Assembly: GCF_014196805.1 (NCBI RefSeq)
Contig: NZ_JACIEI010000014.1
Coordinates: 1 to 64,000 of the forward strand
Source: Sulfitobacter undariae
GTDB taxonomy: Bacteria; Pseudomonadota; Alphaproteobacteria; Rhodobacterales; Rhodobacteraceae
DNA: 64,000 bases
Direction: 5' to 3'
Translations under genes and position numbers: made by a program
Shown here: one piece after another, positions 36,721-46,378 of the stretch
How the letters are laid out: every line of letters starts with the position of its first letter
Numbering within the stretch: the first letter of the stretch is position 1
The notes under the pieces: generated by a model
Databases searched by the model: none
Told to the model about the DNA's origin: nothing
The model's input: the letters and a program-made list of their open reading frames with translations, nothing else

Positions 36721-38022
36721 TTACCATTTGCGCTCAAACTTCTGGCGCAAGAAGATCGCGACTGCATTCATCATCACAAGGAAACCAAGCAGAACCAGGA
36801 TGGCCGCAGAGGTCCGCGAAACAAAGCCGCGTTCGGGGCTATCCGCCCAGATGAAAATCTGGGTTGGCAATGCCGTGGAGCTATCAAACGGGCTGCTGGC
36901 TGCCGACGTGATAAAGGCATTCATCCCGATCAGCAAAAGCGGCGCGGTTTCACCCAAAGCCTGGGCCAGACCAATGATTGTACCGGTAAGAATACCCGGC
37001 ATGGCAAGAGGCAGAACATGCTGGAAAACTACCTGCTGCTTTGAGGCGCCCAAACCAAGAGCCGCTTCGCGGATGGAGGGGGGAACCGCCTTGAGGGCTG
37101 CGCGGGTGGCAATGATGATCGTCGGCATGGTCATCAGAGCAAGTGTCAGACCGCCGACAAAGGGTGCCGAGCGCGGTAATCCGAACCAGCCAATGAACAC
37201 CGCAAGAGCAAGCAAACCGAACACAACAGAAGGCACAGCCGCGAGGTTGTTGATATTGACTTCGATGAAATCGCTCAGCTTGTTCTTTGGCGCGAATTCT
37301 TCCAGATAAATGGCCGAGCCTATGCCCAGTGGGAATGCGATCAAGAAACACGTCAGCAAGGCCCAGAACGATCCAACAAGAGCGCCCTTCAGGCCCGCCA
37401 GTTCAGGAAAGCGCGAGTCTGCGTTGGTGAACAAAGCAAGGTTGAAAGGTTTGGAAATTGCGCCCTGCTCTTTCAAGGCATCAAACCACACAATCTCATT
37501 GTCTTTCACACGGCGCAGCTGCTCTGGTGTTTCACGGTCAATCAGCCCTTTGTTCAACTGGTCAAATGTATCAGCAACAGGCACCTTCATGGTAATAGTT
37601 TTACCAATCAGTGAAGGGTCAGCAACAACAAGGTCACGCAGTTCAAACTGTGCACCGTTAGACAAAATCCCCTCAACTCCACGTTTGGTTGCCCTGTCAT
37701 CCATATCAACGCCGGGCAGCATTTGCCCCAAAGAGGCCGCCAAAGCATCATCAAAGTTACCGCGTGGCAACCGCGCTGGTGTCACTTCTTCTGGGTCAAC
37801 GAAGACTTCGAATGTTAAATGCGTCTGCGTGAACGCATACCGGCCTGTGGACACAAGCGAGGACACCAGAATGAACAGCGTGACAAAGGCGATGGCGATT
37901 GCGCCAATCCCGATCCATTGCAAGCGCTTTTCTTTGCGGCGACGGCCCTTCAAAGAGGCCGCGACCAGTTCCTTTGAAGTGGGTTTGCGGGGGACGCCCG
38001 CACCATTGGAAATATCGGTCAT
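36721..38022 (-). CDS. pstA: Phosphate ABC importer permease, long PstA
   Basis: 433 residues, longer than the roughly 290 of E. coli PstA. The N-terminus carries one membrane helix and a periplasmic domain of about 150 residues (DUF3333-like) ahead of the six-helix permease ([44 protein letters not shown]-type loop). This extended form is common in alphaproteobacteria. It is co-transcribed with pstC and pstB. Confidence 0.95.
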   Translation of the reverse strand: MTDISNGAGVPRKPTSKELVAASLKGRRRKEKRLQWIGIGAIAIAFVTLFILVSSLVSTGRYAFTQTHLTFEVFVDPEEVTPARLPRGNFDDALAASLGQMLPGVDMDDRATKRGVEGILSNGAQFELRDLVVADPSLIGKTITMKVPVADTFDQLNKGLIDRETPEQLRRVKDNEIVWFDALKEQGAISKPFNLALFTNADSRFPELAGLKGALVGSFWALLTCFLIAFPLGIGSAIYLEEFAPKNKLSDFIEVNINNLAAVPSVVFGLLALAVFIGWFGLPRSAPFVGGLTLALMTMPTIIIATRAALKAVPPSIREAALGLGASKQQVVFQHVLPLAMPGILTGTIIGLAQALGETAPLLLIGMNAFITSAASSPFDSSTALPTQIFIWADSPERGFVSRTSAAILVLLGFLVMMNAVAIFLRQKFERKW

Positions 38023-38032
38023 ATCCAGATCC

Positions 38033-39409
38033 TCAATCGTAGGCTTCGCGGTACTTACGCACGATGCGCAGCGCGAAAATGTTGATCAGTAGGGTGACAA
38101 GGAACAGCATCATACCAAGGGTAAATGCAGCCAGTGTCTTGGGGTTATCAAAGGAGGTATCACCGATCAGTAAGGTCACAATCTGAACAGTCACGGTTGT
38201 TACACTATCAAGCGGGTTGATTGTCATTTTGGCCATCAGGCCCGCAGCCATGACCACAATCATGGTTTCACCAATTGCGCGGCTCACGGCCAGTAGAACA
38301 CCCCCGACAATGCCGGGAAGAGCCGCAGGGAAAAGCACGTTGGTCATCATCTCGGCGCGGGTTGCCCCAAGGCCAAGCGCCCCTTCGCGCAATGTGTAAG
38401 GTACGGCAGACAACGCATCATCCGCAAAAGAAGAGATGAACGGGATCAACATGATCCCCATCACACTACCCGCCGCAAGCGCCGTGTTTGGTGCCACATC
38501 CAGGCCAATAGATTGACCCAGACTGCGAAGGGCTGGGGCAACAACCAGAATGGCGAAGAAGCCGTAAACAATGGTCGGAACACCCGCGAGGATTTCCAGC
38601 ATAGGTTTGATGACAGAACGCAGTTTCTTTGGGGCAAATTCGTTCAAATAGATTGCCGAAAAGAGACCAACAGGCACCGCAACGATCAGCGCGATGAACG
38701 TGATGACCAATGTCCCAAGGAACACAGGCAGCCAGCCAAACGCGCCTTCAGCAGCAATCTGATCCGCGCGCAGCGGAATTTGCGGCTCCCAATTTGTGCC
38801 GAACAAGAATTCGGTGACTGGCACCGCATCAAAAAAGCGGAAGGTTTCATATGTCAGCGAGACAACGATACCGATTGTCGTAAAAATGGCGACGGTTGAG
38901 CAAAAGATCATCAGGCCCGTAACAATGCCCTCCACACCCTGACGGGCGCGAAATTGGGCAGAAACACGCGAGCGCGCAAATGCCATCAGGCCCAGCGCCA
39001 TCAGCGCAACAGCAATGACCAGCAACCACGCAGAGCGGCCTTGTATCGCAACATATTGGTCTGCTGCGGCAATCTTCCAATCTTCAGGCGTGCCAAATAT
39101 CTGACCGCGAGAAATAGATTTAATTTCAGCGAGAACCAACTGGGTACTGCCCGAGTCCAAACCGTCAAGAACACCGTCTTGTAGGCCGTTCATGACCATA
39201 CGATCCATGACACTGCCTTGCAAAACCAGCCAAAGCAAAATGAAGGTCAGTACAGGCACAAGGATCAGCAAAGCTGAAAACAATCCGTGGTAGGTTGTCA
39301 GGGAATGAAGTTTGTTTCCGCCTTCGCGGATCGAACGTGCGGCAACGCGGTTGATTGCATAACCGACAATGACTGCAATAATGAGAAGGATAAAAGCGAG
39401 TGTGGTCAT
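38033..39409 (-). CDS. pstC: Phosphate ABC importer permease, long PstC
   Basis: 458 residues with an N-terminal extension of about 150 residues containing further membrane segments, then the PstC core (VPVGLFSAIYLNEFAPKKL, LEILAGVPTIVYGFFA, ALGLGATRAEMMTNVLFPAALPG). It is separated from pstS by an intrinsic terminator, so the membrane genes are probably made at a lower level than the binding protein. Confidence 0.95.
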   Translation of the reverse strand: MTTLAFILLIIAVIVGYAINRVAARSIREGGNKLHSLTTYHGLFSALLILVPVLTFILLWLVLQGSVMDRMVMNGLQDGVLDGLDSGSTQLVLAEIKSISRGQIFGTPEDWKIAAADQYVAIQGRSAWLLVIAVALMALGLMAFARSRVSAQFRARQGVEGIVTGLMIFCSTVAIFTTIGIVVSLTYETFRFFDAVPVTEFLFGTNWEPQIPLRADQIAAEGAFGWLPVFLGTLVITFIALIVAVPVGLFSAIYLNEFAPKKLRSVIKPMLEILAGVPTIVYGFFAILVVAPALRSLGQSIGLDVAPNTALAAGSVMGIMLIPFISSFADDALSAVPYTLREGALGLGATRAEMMTNVLFPAALPGIVGGVLLAVSRAIGETMIVVMAAGLMAKMTINPLDSVTTVTVQIVTLLIGDTSFDNPKTLAAFTLGMMLFLVTLLINIFALRIVRKYREAYD

Positions 39410-39424
39410 GGGCGTGTACTTTCC

Positions 39425-39458
39425 AAAAAATGCCCGGGGCGCAGATCTGCGCCCCGGG
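39425..39458 (-). terminator. Intrinsic terminator between pstS and pstC
   Basis: A 26-nt perfect palindrome at 39433-39458 (13-bp arms, GC-rich, centred on AGATCT) is followed on the minus strand by CATTTTTTGG. It begins about 20 nt after the pstS stop. Very strong, so pstCAB-phoUB must rely on read-through or internal promoters. Confidence 0.9.
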
Positions 39459-39479
39459 TCATCAGTCCGGGTCAGGACT

Positions 39480-40517
39480 TTATTCGGGAGCTGTCATGGA
39501 TTTGGCGTTCAGAACTGCATCCTGAAGCTCGATGCGGCGCTCTTCGGCCAAGGCTACAAGACCACGTTCCGCCAAGTAACCGCCTGCTTCCAACGCATCA
39601 TCCGACATGTATTCTTCGATGAATTCGTTCAGGTTGGCGATCACACCGCGGTGTGCATTCTTAACGTAGAAGTACAGAGGACGTGACACGGGGTAGGATT
39701 TGTCAGCGATTGAGTCGATCGTTGGCTCAACACCTTCAATTTTCACGCCTTTCAGCTTGTCCAGGTTCTCATACAAGAAAGAGTACCCAAAGATGCCCAA
39801 AGCATTTTTATCTGCTTCAAGACGCTGAACGATCAGGTTGTCGTTTTCGCCTGCTTCAACGAATGGTCCGTCTGTACGCATACGCGAACAGTTTTCTTTG
39901 ACCCATTTGCTGTCAAAGCCACCTTCTTTTACATAGTCCAGCTCTTCACAGCCGCCATGTATCGCCAGTTCAACCCATGCGTCACGTGTACCGGATGTTG
40001 GGGGAGGGCCGTATGCAAGGATATCGATCGCTGGAAGATCAGCGTTGATTTCGTTCCATTTTTTATAAGGGTTATCAGCCCACTTGCCTTCAACAGGTAC
40101 TTGCGCGGCCATTGCGAGGTAGATGTCGGCCAACGACAGGTCCCAGTCGAATTCATTGTCGCGCGAAACAACCAAGGACAGACCGTCAAAACCGATCAGC
40201 GCTTCGGTTACTTCTGTAACGCCGTTTGCTTGGCACAGCTCATACTCGGAGGCTTTCATAGCGCGTGAAGCACCGGTGATGTCTGGATGCTGTTCGCCAA
40301 CACCGCCGCAGAAGATTTTCATGCCGCCACCAGTGCCGGTGGATTCAACGATTGGCGATGGTGCGCCAGTGTTGTTTGCAAATTGCTCTGCAACAGCTTG
40401 GGTGTAAGGGAATACTGTGGACGATCCAACAATGCGGATTTCGTCACGTGCAGCAGCGACAGTGGCAGAAACGGCAACGAGGGCCAGTGCCGAAACGGAA
40501 AGGGTGCGAAGGGACAT
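39480..40517 (-). CDS. pstS: Phosphate-binding periplasmic protein
   Basis: 345 residues with a signal peptide (MSLRTLSVSALALVAVSATVAA). The phosphate pocket motifs are VGSSTVFPYT, STGTGGGMK, ITGASRAMK and PTSGTRDAW. It captures phosphate and delivers it to PstCA. It is the first gene of the pst-pho operon, with a Pho-box-like site 88-105 nt upstream of the ATG. Confidence 0.96.
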   Translation of the reverse strand: MSLRTLSVSALALVAVSATVAAARDEIRIVGSSTVFPYTQAVAEQFANNTGAPSPIVESTGTGGGMKIFCGGVGEQHPDITGASRAMKASEYELCQANGVTEVTEALIGFDGLSLVVSRDNEFDWDLSLADIYLAMAAQVPVEGKWADNPYKKWNEINADLPAIDILAYGPPPTSGTRDAWVELAIHGGCEELDYVKEGGFDSKWVKENCSRMRTDGPFVEAGENDNLIVQRLEADKNALGIFGYSFLYENLDKLKGVKIEGVEPTIDSIADKSYPVSRPLYFYVKNAHRGVIANLNEFIEEYMSDDALEAGGYLAERGLVALAEERRIELQDAVLNAKSMTAPE

Positions 40518-40604
40518 AGTAACTCCTGATTAAACTTTTTGGGCCATAGCAGCAGACCCTGTGCACGGCCTACTGGGATTCTGTGACGCTTATGCAAAAG
40601 TTAT

Positions 40605-40622
40605 GTTACGGTTTTGTGACAG
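40605..40622 (-). promoter_or_regulatory. Candidate Pho box upstream of pstS
   Basis: The minus-strand sequence CTGTCACAAAACCGTAAC matches the two-repeat E. coli Pho-box pattern at most positions. A further GCGTCACAG follows 17-25 nt downstream, as if there were more PhoB repeats. It abuts the arsJ stop codon, so any arsJ read-through would enter this promoter. Confidence 0.7.
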
Positions 40623-40623
40623 A

Positions 40624-41886
40624 TCAGGAGGACGCGGCTTTATCCCTAGGTTTCAGTTGTGCGGTCCCAAACCAACTGAATGCGATCATCAAAGCAGCGG
40701 CAGCCAGACAAAACGGCAGCCCTCCTATTTGATAGGTTAGCCCCGATAGAACTGTTCCCACCAAACGCCCCGCCGCATTGGCCATATAGTAAAATCCCAC
40801 GTCCATTGTGACCCGCTTTGCATCGGTGAAGCTGAGGATCAGAAACGAATGCAGCGCAGAGTTCACGGCAAAAATACCGCCAAAAGCCAATAGCCCTAGA
40901 ACAATAGTAACCGTGAGCGCGACAGAAGGTTCTGGCGTAAACCAAACCAAAGCAGCGAGAGTTGCAGGCACAAGGATCAGCACCCCCACCCATATCTTGG
41001 CCAGTGCCAAAATCTCTACCTCACTGCGGGACGCAGCCCTGAGGATACGCGGCGCCCATCCTTGCACAATCCCATAAAGGATCGTCCAAACCGCCATAAA
41101 GGTGCCGATCATAAAGAATGCTGCGCGGTTACCCTCTTCACTGCCATCCGACAAAACAGCGTAGAAATAGATGGGGATACCCACCACAAACCAAACATCA
41201 CGCGCCCCAAACAGAAACAGCCGCGCGGCACTCAGCCAATTGATGTTGCGATTTTTCGAAAAGACTTCGGAAAACTTGGCGTCTTTACGCCCCACAGGCA
41301 GACCAGATGGCATCCCGATCACCACAGCGACCAAGATGACAAATAGAATGGCCGCCATACTGAGCACTGAAGGCACAAAACCAAATGCCGCCAGCAAAAC
41401 CGCCCCCAGCAAAAAGCCACAGCCTTTGACTGCGTTTTTTGACCCCGTCAAAACCGCGACCCAGCGAAACAACCCGCCGCCCTCGGTTGGTGCTAGGATC
41501 TTCACCGCACTTTTGGAGCTCATCTTGGCCAAGTCCTTGGCCACACCCGATGCGCCTTGCACCAGCATCACAAAGACAACCGAGGCCGTGATCCCCCAAC
41601 TTGGATCAAGCTGCGCCAACGCCAGCAGCGCGACCACCTGCAAGGACAACCCAGCATACAGCGTCGCAGTCAGCCCGAACCGTGCGGCAATCCAGCCCGC
41701 AGACAGGTTGGTGATCACGCCCGCAATTTCATAAAGCACAAACAGGTAGGCCAATTGCACAGGTGAAAAGCCAAGCGTGTGAAAATGCAGCAGCACCAAC
41801 ATCCGCAGCGCGCCATCGGTCAACATAAACGCCCAATAGGCCGCTGTTACAGTGATATAGGCCGCAAATCCGTCAGGGCGTGTCAC
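40624..41886 (-). CDS. arsJ: ArsJ-type organoarsenical MFS exporter
   Basis: 420 residues, about twelve membrane helices (first near [20 protein letters not shown]). It is always paired with a GAPDH gene in known systems, as here by an ATGA overlap. ArsJ expels 1-arseno-3-phosphoglycerate, the unstable product formed when GAPDH uses arsenate instead of phosphate. It is the third gene of arsRC-gapdh-arsJ. The location immediately upstream of pstS, the main arsenate entry route, fits detoxification. Confidence 0.88.
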   Translation of the reverse strand: MTRPDGFAAYITVTAAYWAFMLTDGALRMLVLLHFHTLGFSPVQLAYLFVLYEIAGVITNLSAGWIAARFGLTATLYAGLSLQVVALLALAQLDPSWGITASVVFVMLVQGASGVAKDLAKMSSKSAVKILAPTEGGGLFRWVAVLTGSKNAVKGCGFLLGAVLLAAFGFVPSVLSMAAILFVILVAVVIGMPSGLPVGRKDAKFSEVFSKNRNINWLSAARLFLFGARDVWFVVGIPIYFYAVLSDGSEEGNRAAFFMIGTFMAVWTILYGIVQGWAPRILRAASRSEVEILALAKIWVGVLILVPATLAALVWFTPEPSVALTVTIVLGLLAFGGIFAVNSALHSFLILSFTDAKRVTMDVGFYYMANAAGRLVGTVLSGLTYQIGGLPFCLAAAALMIAFSWFGTAQLKPRDKAASS

Positions 41887-42881
41887 AGCTTGCCGCCCAC
41901 CATAAGCGCGACATCCACAAGGCGGTGCGCATAGCCGTATTCATTATCATACCACGCATAGATTTTCACCTGCGTACCATTCACAACCATCGTTGAAGGC
42001 GCATCAATAATACTGCTGCGCGTATCATTGGTATAATCGGATGACACCAAAGGCCGCTCTTCATAGCCAAGGATGTTTTTCAACGACCCCTCAGCGGCGG
42101 CTTTGAACAGGCTGTTCACCTCCTCAACCGTAGTTTCACGCGCCATCTCAAACACGCAATCGGTGATAGAGGCATTCAGCAAGGGCACCCGCACCGCATG
42201 GCCGTTCAACTTACCTTTCAATTCGGGATAAATCAGCGTGATCGCTGTGGCAGAGCCTGTTGTCGTCGGAATCAAGTTCGTCAAAGCCGACCGTGCACGC
42301 CGCAGGTCTTTGGCAGGGCGATCTACAATTGTTTGGGTATTGGTGACATCGTGAATTGTCGTTATCGACCCATGTTTAATGCCGATCCCCTCCAGCAGCA
42401 CCTTCACAATTGGCGCAAGACAGTTGGTGGTACAGCTTGCTGCTGTGATGATCTGATGTGTGTCGGGATCATAGGTTTCATCATTCACGCCGTAGACGAT
42501 ATTGGCAGTTGGCCCGTCCTTGACTGGAGCGGATACAATCACTTTTTTCACACCAGCGGCAAAATACGGGGCCAGTTTGGCTTGGGTTTTGAACGCCCCC
42601 GTGCAATCAATCACGACGTCCACACCTTCCAGTGGAAGCTGCGCCAGATCACGGGTGGCGACCACGGGAATACGCGTGCCGTCAATTGTGACGGACGTGT
42701 CATCTGACGAGAATTCCGCAGGCCAACGCCCATGGACGGAGTCGAATTCAAGCAAATGCGCATGCATCGCCGCATCCCCGACTGCGTCATTGATAAAGGC
42801 AACTTTTGCGCCTTTTTCTAACAAAGGGCGTAGGGCCAGTTTGCCCATGCGGCCAAGGCCGTTAATTGCATAAGTTGTCAT
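41883..42881 (-). CDS. ArsJ-associated glyceraldehyde-3-phosphate dehydrogenase
   Basis: 332 residues. It has the NAD-binding start [14 protein letters not shown], catalytic Cys 150 in [10 protein letters not shown], and the C-terminal WYDNEYGYA. In this context it should convert glyceraldehyde 3-phosphate and arsenate to 1-arseno-3-phosphoglycerate for export by ArsJ. Overlap of 4 nt at each end (with the ArsRC fusion and arsJ) makes a tight operon. It could also serve in glycolysis, but the arsenic context is stronger. Confidence 0.93.
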   Translation of the reverse strand: MTTYAINGLGRMGKLALRPLLEKGAKVAFINDAVGDAAMHAHLLEFDSVHGRWPAEFSSDDTSVTIDGTRIPVVATRDLAQLPLEGVDVVIDCTGAFKTQAKLAPYFAAGVKKVIVSAPVKDGPTANIVYGVNDETYDPDTHQIITAASCTTNCLAPIVKVLLEGIGIKHGSITTIHDVTNTQTIVDRPAKDLRRARSALTNLIPTTTGSATAITLIYPELKGKLNGHAVRVPLLNASITDCVFEMARETTVEEVNSLFKAAAEGSLKNILGYEERPLVSSDYTNDTRSSIIDAPSTMVVNGTQVKIYAWYDNEYGYAHRLVDVALMVGGKL

Positions 42882-43729
42882 GGCGACACTCCTTGTTTGC
42901 CAGTATCTCTGCCGATCTCGTCGATTTCCAATTGCAACGCCCGACGCGACAGCGCCTCAAAAGGCAGCGTAGTGAATCTATTGATCCGGTTAGAAAGCAC
43001 AGCATATGTTTGCTGAAAAGCCAGCCGTTTTTCTGCCTCTGACCCTACCACCTTTACCGGATCAGGCAGGCCCCAATGCCCCGACACGGGCTGCCCCGGC
43101 CAAAGCGGGCAATCCTCATTTGCGGCAAGATCACAAACCGTAAAGACAAAATCCATTTGTGGCGCGTCGGCACCCTGGAATTCCTGTATATTTTTTGACC
43201 GTAACAGCGCCACTTCGTGACCGTTGGATTTTAGCATCTCAACTGCATATGGGTTCAGTTCAGACCGCTGTGCCACACCCGCCGAATGGGCGGCAAACCT
43301 GTCGCCTGCCATATCACGCAAGATCGCCTCGGCGAAAACAGAACGTGCAGAATTGCCTGTGCAGACAAACAGCACGTTAAATTTATGATCCTCCGCGCAG
43401 GCACCCAACTGTGCCAGCGCGTTGAATTCAGGCGGGCAAAGATCAGCGCGCCCGCCACAACAATCCATGAAAATGCCCGACACAACATCGCGAGCGGCTT
43501 GCAGGTTGACGCAGTATAGCAACCGCGTGCCATCGCGCCGCTGCGTGATCAAACCAACTTGGGTCAGCGCCGAGAGGTAAACCGAAGCGGTGCTGGCCTT
43601 CAGGGTCAAAATATCTGCTATTTCACCCGCAGGCAGTGCATCTGGGCAGCGCCGCATGAGCAATCGAAAAACCGCCATCCGCTGCGGGTGACTGAGGGTC
43701 GCAAGCCGATCTGTGAGTATTAATTCCAT
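42878..43729 (-). CDS. ArsR-ArsC fusion: arsenic sensor plus arsenate reductase
   Basis: 283 residues. Residues about 1-90 form an ArsR winged helix ([39 protein letters not shown]), with a Cys cluster at 90, 91 and 98 (DCC and DLC) that could bind arsenite. Residues about 115-255 form a low-molecular-weight phosphatase/arsenate reductase with CTGNSARS (Cys 123, Arg 129). One protein therefore carries sensing and reduction. It is the first gene of the arsenate operon, starting immediately beside an inverted repeat, with no visible ribosome-binding site, so the transcript may be leaderless. Confidence 0.93.
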   Translation of the reverse strand: MELILTDRLATLSHPQRMAVFRLLMRRCPDALPAGEIADILTLKASTASVYLSALTQVGLITQRRDGTRLLYCVNLQAARDVVSGIFMDCCGGRADLCPPEFNALAQLGACAEDHKFNVLFVCTGNSARSVFAEAILRDMAGDRFAAHSAGVAQRSELNPYAVEMLKSNGHEVALLRSKNIQEFQGADAPQMDFVFTVCDLAANEDCPLWPGQPVSGHWGLPDPVKVVGSEAEKRLAFQQTYAVLSNRINRFTTLPFEALSRRALQLEIDEIGRDTGKQGVSP

Positions 43730-43748
43730 ATTTCATGAATAATGAAAT
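43730..43748. promoter_or_regulatory. Likely ArsR operator at the ars start codon
   Basis: ATTTCAT-GAATA-ATGAAAT, 7-bp perfect arms, abuts the start codon of the ArsRC fusion. Autorepression by the encoded ArsR domain is the natural reading. Confidence 0.6.
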
Positions 43749-43776
43749 TAGATCAGATTCGTCAACCCAAATCACT

Positions 43777-44919
43777 TCACCCCACCCGCGCTCCTTTGCT
43801 CCAGACGCCACGGATCAACGGTGTTTTCCCATGCAGCCTGACCCGCAGCAGATCGCCTCGTTTGCCTGCCTTCACCTGCCCACGGTCCTTCAGGCCACCC
43901 GCCTTGGCCGGATTATGGGTGACACAGGCAATTGCGCGTGGCAAATCCTGCCAGACATCCGCCAGCGCAAATGCAGAAAGCAACAGCGCCGCTGGAACGT
44001 AATCGGACGACACGATATCCAGCAAGTCTGCTTTTGCCAGTTCCAAGGCAGACACATTGCCCGAATGTGACCCGCCACGAATGATATTTGGTGCCCCCAT
44101 CATCACCGATATACCACGCTCACGGCAGGCTTGCGCTGCCTCAACCGTTGTCGGAAATTCGCCAAACCGCACCCCGTTGACGAGCGAGGTTTGAACCTGC
44201 TCTGCGGTGGTATCATCATGGCTCGCCAGCACAGCCCCGTATCGGGCCGCCTCGGCCACCGCGCCCGCCTCGTGACGTGCGCCATTTTTACGGTGCAGTT
44301 CCTTGAGGTTGGCAACGTGCTCGTCAAATTCCGCGTCGTTCAGGCCGCGTTTCTTTGCAACATAGGTCTTAAGCGCACTCAAATCGCGGAATTGGCGCTG
44401 GCCTGGTGTGTGGTCCATCAGGCTGACGATGCCCACGCGGTCTTCTGGCCCAAAAAGCGCCATCTCCTCCAGCAAAGTCTCCGAGCAGATTTCAGCACGC
44501 AAATGCAAAAAATGGCTGATCCGAAACAATCCAGCGGCACGCGCCTCTAGAAGTTCATTCGCTAAATTACGGGCATAGGCATCATAACGTGCTTTGCCAC
44601 CGTGAATGGAGCCGACGCGCAGCGCATCAAATACCGTGGTGATCCCCGTTGAAGCCAACTCTCCATCATGCGCAATCAACGCTGCCAGATGTGGCCAATC
44701 GACTTCTGGTCGCGGCTCGATGTGACGCTCCAGATTATCTGTATGCAGCTCCACCAGACCCGGCAGCACATAATCGCCCTCACAATCAACCGCACCCGTT
44801 GGGACGTAATCGCCCTCAACGATTTCAGTGATCACGCCGTCAATAGCGGTCACGCGGCCATACATGACACGATCAGGTAAAACGATCTGCGCATTCGCAA
44901 GGCAGACGTTGCCAGACAT
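43777..44919 (-). CDS. phnM: PhnM: ribose-phosphonate triphosphate diphosphatase
   Basis: 380 residues of the amidohydrolase superfamily. In the C-P lyase pathway it removes pyrophosphate from alpha-D-ribose 1-methylphosphonate 5-triphosphate. Metal-site motifs: ELHTDNLERH, ASHDDTT, and MMGAPNIIRGGSHSG. ATG 44919 (MSGNVCLANAQIVLPD) is chosen because it matches the family N-terminus. The frame stays open to 45078 but only reaches a GTG and an ATG (44970) lacking ribosome sites. It lies 209 nt from phnN and has its own Pho-box-like sites. Confidence 0.92.
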   Translation of the reverse strand: MSGNVCLANAQIVLPDRVMYGRVTAIDGVITEIVEGDYVPTGAVDCEGDYVLPGLVELHTDNLERHIEPRPEVDWPHLAALIAHDGELASTGITTVFDALRVGSIHGGKARYDAYARNLANELLEARAAGLFRISHFLHLRAEICSETLLEEMALFGPEDRVGIVSLMDHTPGQRQFRDLSALKTYVAKKRGLNDAEFDEHVANLKELHRKNGARHEAGAVAEAARYGAVLASHDDTTAEQVQTSLVNGVRFGEFPTTVEAAQACRERGISVMMGAPNIIRGGSHSGNVSALELAKADLLDIVSSDYVPAALLLSAFALADVWQDLPRAIACVTHNPAKAGGLKDRGQVKAGKRGDLLRVRLHGKTPLIRGVWSKGARVG

Positions 44920-44994
44920 GTCAGTGTCATCTACGTCGGCCTCAGGGTTCGCGGCAAAATGGGAACTCATGTTATATACTCGCTTCGTAATAGG

Positions 44995-45012
44995 TTTTGT
45001 AATGCATGACAG
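44995..45012 (-). promoter_or_regulatory. Second candidate PhoB site upstream of phnM
   Basis: Minus-strand CTGTCATGCATTACAAAA starts with a perfect CTGTCAT half-site; a TATATAAC (possible -10) follows 16 nt later, just before ATG 44970. That would place the transcript start near 44970 and favour ATG 44919 as phnM start. Confidence 0.45.
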
Positions 45013-45076
45013 CCCGCGATTTCGGATCTGGCCTGTGGGGGCGGCAGCAAACATCGCCCCGCCATAGACCCACTTC

Positions 45077-45094
45077 ACGACAGTTCCATGACAA
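45077..45094 (-). promoter_or_regulatory. Candidate Pho box upstream of phnM
   Basis: Minus-strand TTGTCATGGAACTGTCGT contains two TGTC(A/G)T units 11 nt apart, the PhoB dimer spacing. It lies in the phnN-phnM gap, so phnM can be expressed apart from the phnG operon. Confidence 0.7.
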
Positions 45095-45128
45095 CACTTG
45101 AAATTCAGGTTGAACTTTGACGAACCGC

Positions 45129-45689
45129 TTAATGCGCTCCACAGGTCACCTCCTGTGTGCGCAACGCCTCAACCGCCGCCAAAACAGTGTCATCCAATGC
45201 CCCGTCATTTGAAACGGAAATGACATTCAATCCAGCAGGCAACGGTTTCACAGCCTGCAACAACCGCTTTTCGATCTCAGCCGTTGTTTCACGCCCCCTG
45301 CCCGACAGACGTGCCGCCAGCGTTTGCGCAGATGCGGTAATCTGCAACACGATAAGAGTGGGAAACGCCTGTGATGCCTCGATCAGAACGCCACGCGATA
45401 GGTTTGCAAGGCAGGTGGCACCCTTTTGCACATCAGCCTGTGCAGTGACAGGCACACCGTAAAGCAAATCATGTGCCCCCCAATGAAGGCAAAATGCGCC
45501 TTGCTTTACCATGACGCGAAAGACATCGGGGCTGACTGCATCAAAATCCTCCCCGCCCAATTCTGCTGCGCGGGTGATTGTCCTACGTACCAGATTGATG
45601 TCGGGCATCGCGGCGCAAATACCTGCCATCACGCTGTCTTTGCCAACACCCGAGGGGCCGACGACAGCAATAAGGCGCCCCCCGCTCAT
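45129..45689 (-). CDS. phnN: Ribose 1,5-bisphosphokinase PhnN
   Basis: 186 residues, a guanylate-kinase-like P-loop kinase (GPSGVGKDS) with lid/substrate motifs RRTITRAAELGGEDFDAVS and LHWGAHDLLYGV. It phosphorylates ribose 1,5-bisphosphate to PRPP, the final step of the C-P lyase route. Starts in ATGA overlap with phnL. phnP, which makes its substrate, is absent from the window. Confidence 0.93.
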   Translation of the reverse strand: MSGGRLIAVVGPSGVGKDSVMAGICAAMPDINLVRRTITRAAELGGEDFDAVSPDVFRVMVKQGAFCLHWGAHDLLYGVPVTAQADVQKGATCLANLSRGVLIEASQAFPTLIVLQITASAQTLAARLSGRGRETTAEIEKRLLQAVKPLPAGLNVISVSNDGALDDTVLAAVEALRTQEVTCGAH

Positions 45690-46369
45690 GCTGCCGCCTG
45701 CGGAGAAAACCCTGTCACGTCGATCTCACGGTCACACACACGCGCACGGGCCGCTTCGTCGTGGAAAATCCCGATGATCGCCGCCCCCCGCGCTTTCGCG
45801 TCCTCGATCAATTCCAGAACCACGGCACGGTTTGTCGCATCAAGACTGGCAGTCGGTTCATCCAACAACATTGCGGGGAATTGATGGGCAAAGCCGCGTG
45901 CAATGTTCACGCGCTGCTGTTCACCACCCGAAAACGTAGTGGGCGACAACCCCCATAGGGTCTGCGGTATGTTGAGGCGCTCCAACAACTCCTGAGCGCG
46001 GGCTTTTGCCTTGTCTGCTGGCGTGCCGATTTTCAGCAAAGGCTCCGCCACCACATCCAATGTCGGCACACGTGGCACCACACGCAAGAACTGACTGACA
46101 TACCCCATGACCTCGCGGCGCACACGGATCACCTCGCGCGGTTGGGCCTGCACCAGATCGACGTCACCCACACGAATGACCCCGCTTTGCGCCATATAGT
46201 TCCCATAAATCATCCGCATTAGGGTCGATTTACCCGAACCAGATGACCCCGTCAGTGCCACACATTCACCAGCGGCAACAGCAAAGGATACATCTGTCAA
46301 AACATCAATCACTGCCGCACCCTGATTGTGCAGCGTGAAGGTTTTATACACGTTTTCTAGTTCAATCAT
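45686..46369 (-). CDS. phnL: C-P lyase ABC-type subunit PhnL
   Basis: 227 residues. ABC ATPase with Walker A GSSGSGKST, signature FSGGEQQR, Walker B AMLLDEPTASLD and IFHDEA (in place of the usual HD context). In the C-P lyase system PhnL works with PhnGHI to form the ribose-phosphonate triphosphate and is not a transporter. Starts 10 nt after phnK with a GGTGAG ribosome site. Confidence 0.93.
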   Translation of the reverse strand: MIELENVYKTFTLHNQGAAVIDVLTDVSFAVAAGECVALTGSSGSGKSTLMRMIYGNYMAQSGVIRVGDVDLVQAQPREVIRVRREVMGYVSQFLRVVPRVPTLDVVAEPLLKIGTPADKAKARAQELLERLNIPQTLWGLSPTTFSGGEQQRVNIARGFAHQFPAMLLDEPTASLDATNRAVVLELIEDAKARGAAIIGIFHDEAARARVCDREIDVTGFSPQAAA

Positions 46370-46378
46370 GATCTCACC

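Noticed and set aside
44920-45078. N-terminal extension of PhnM
   Set aside because: Extra residues are unlike the family, start codons there lack ribosome sites, and Pho-box-like sites overlap the region.
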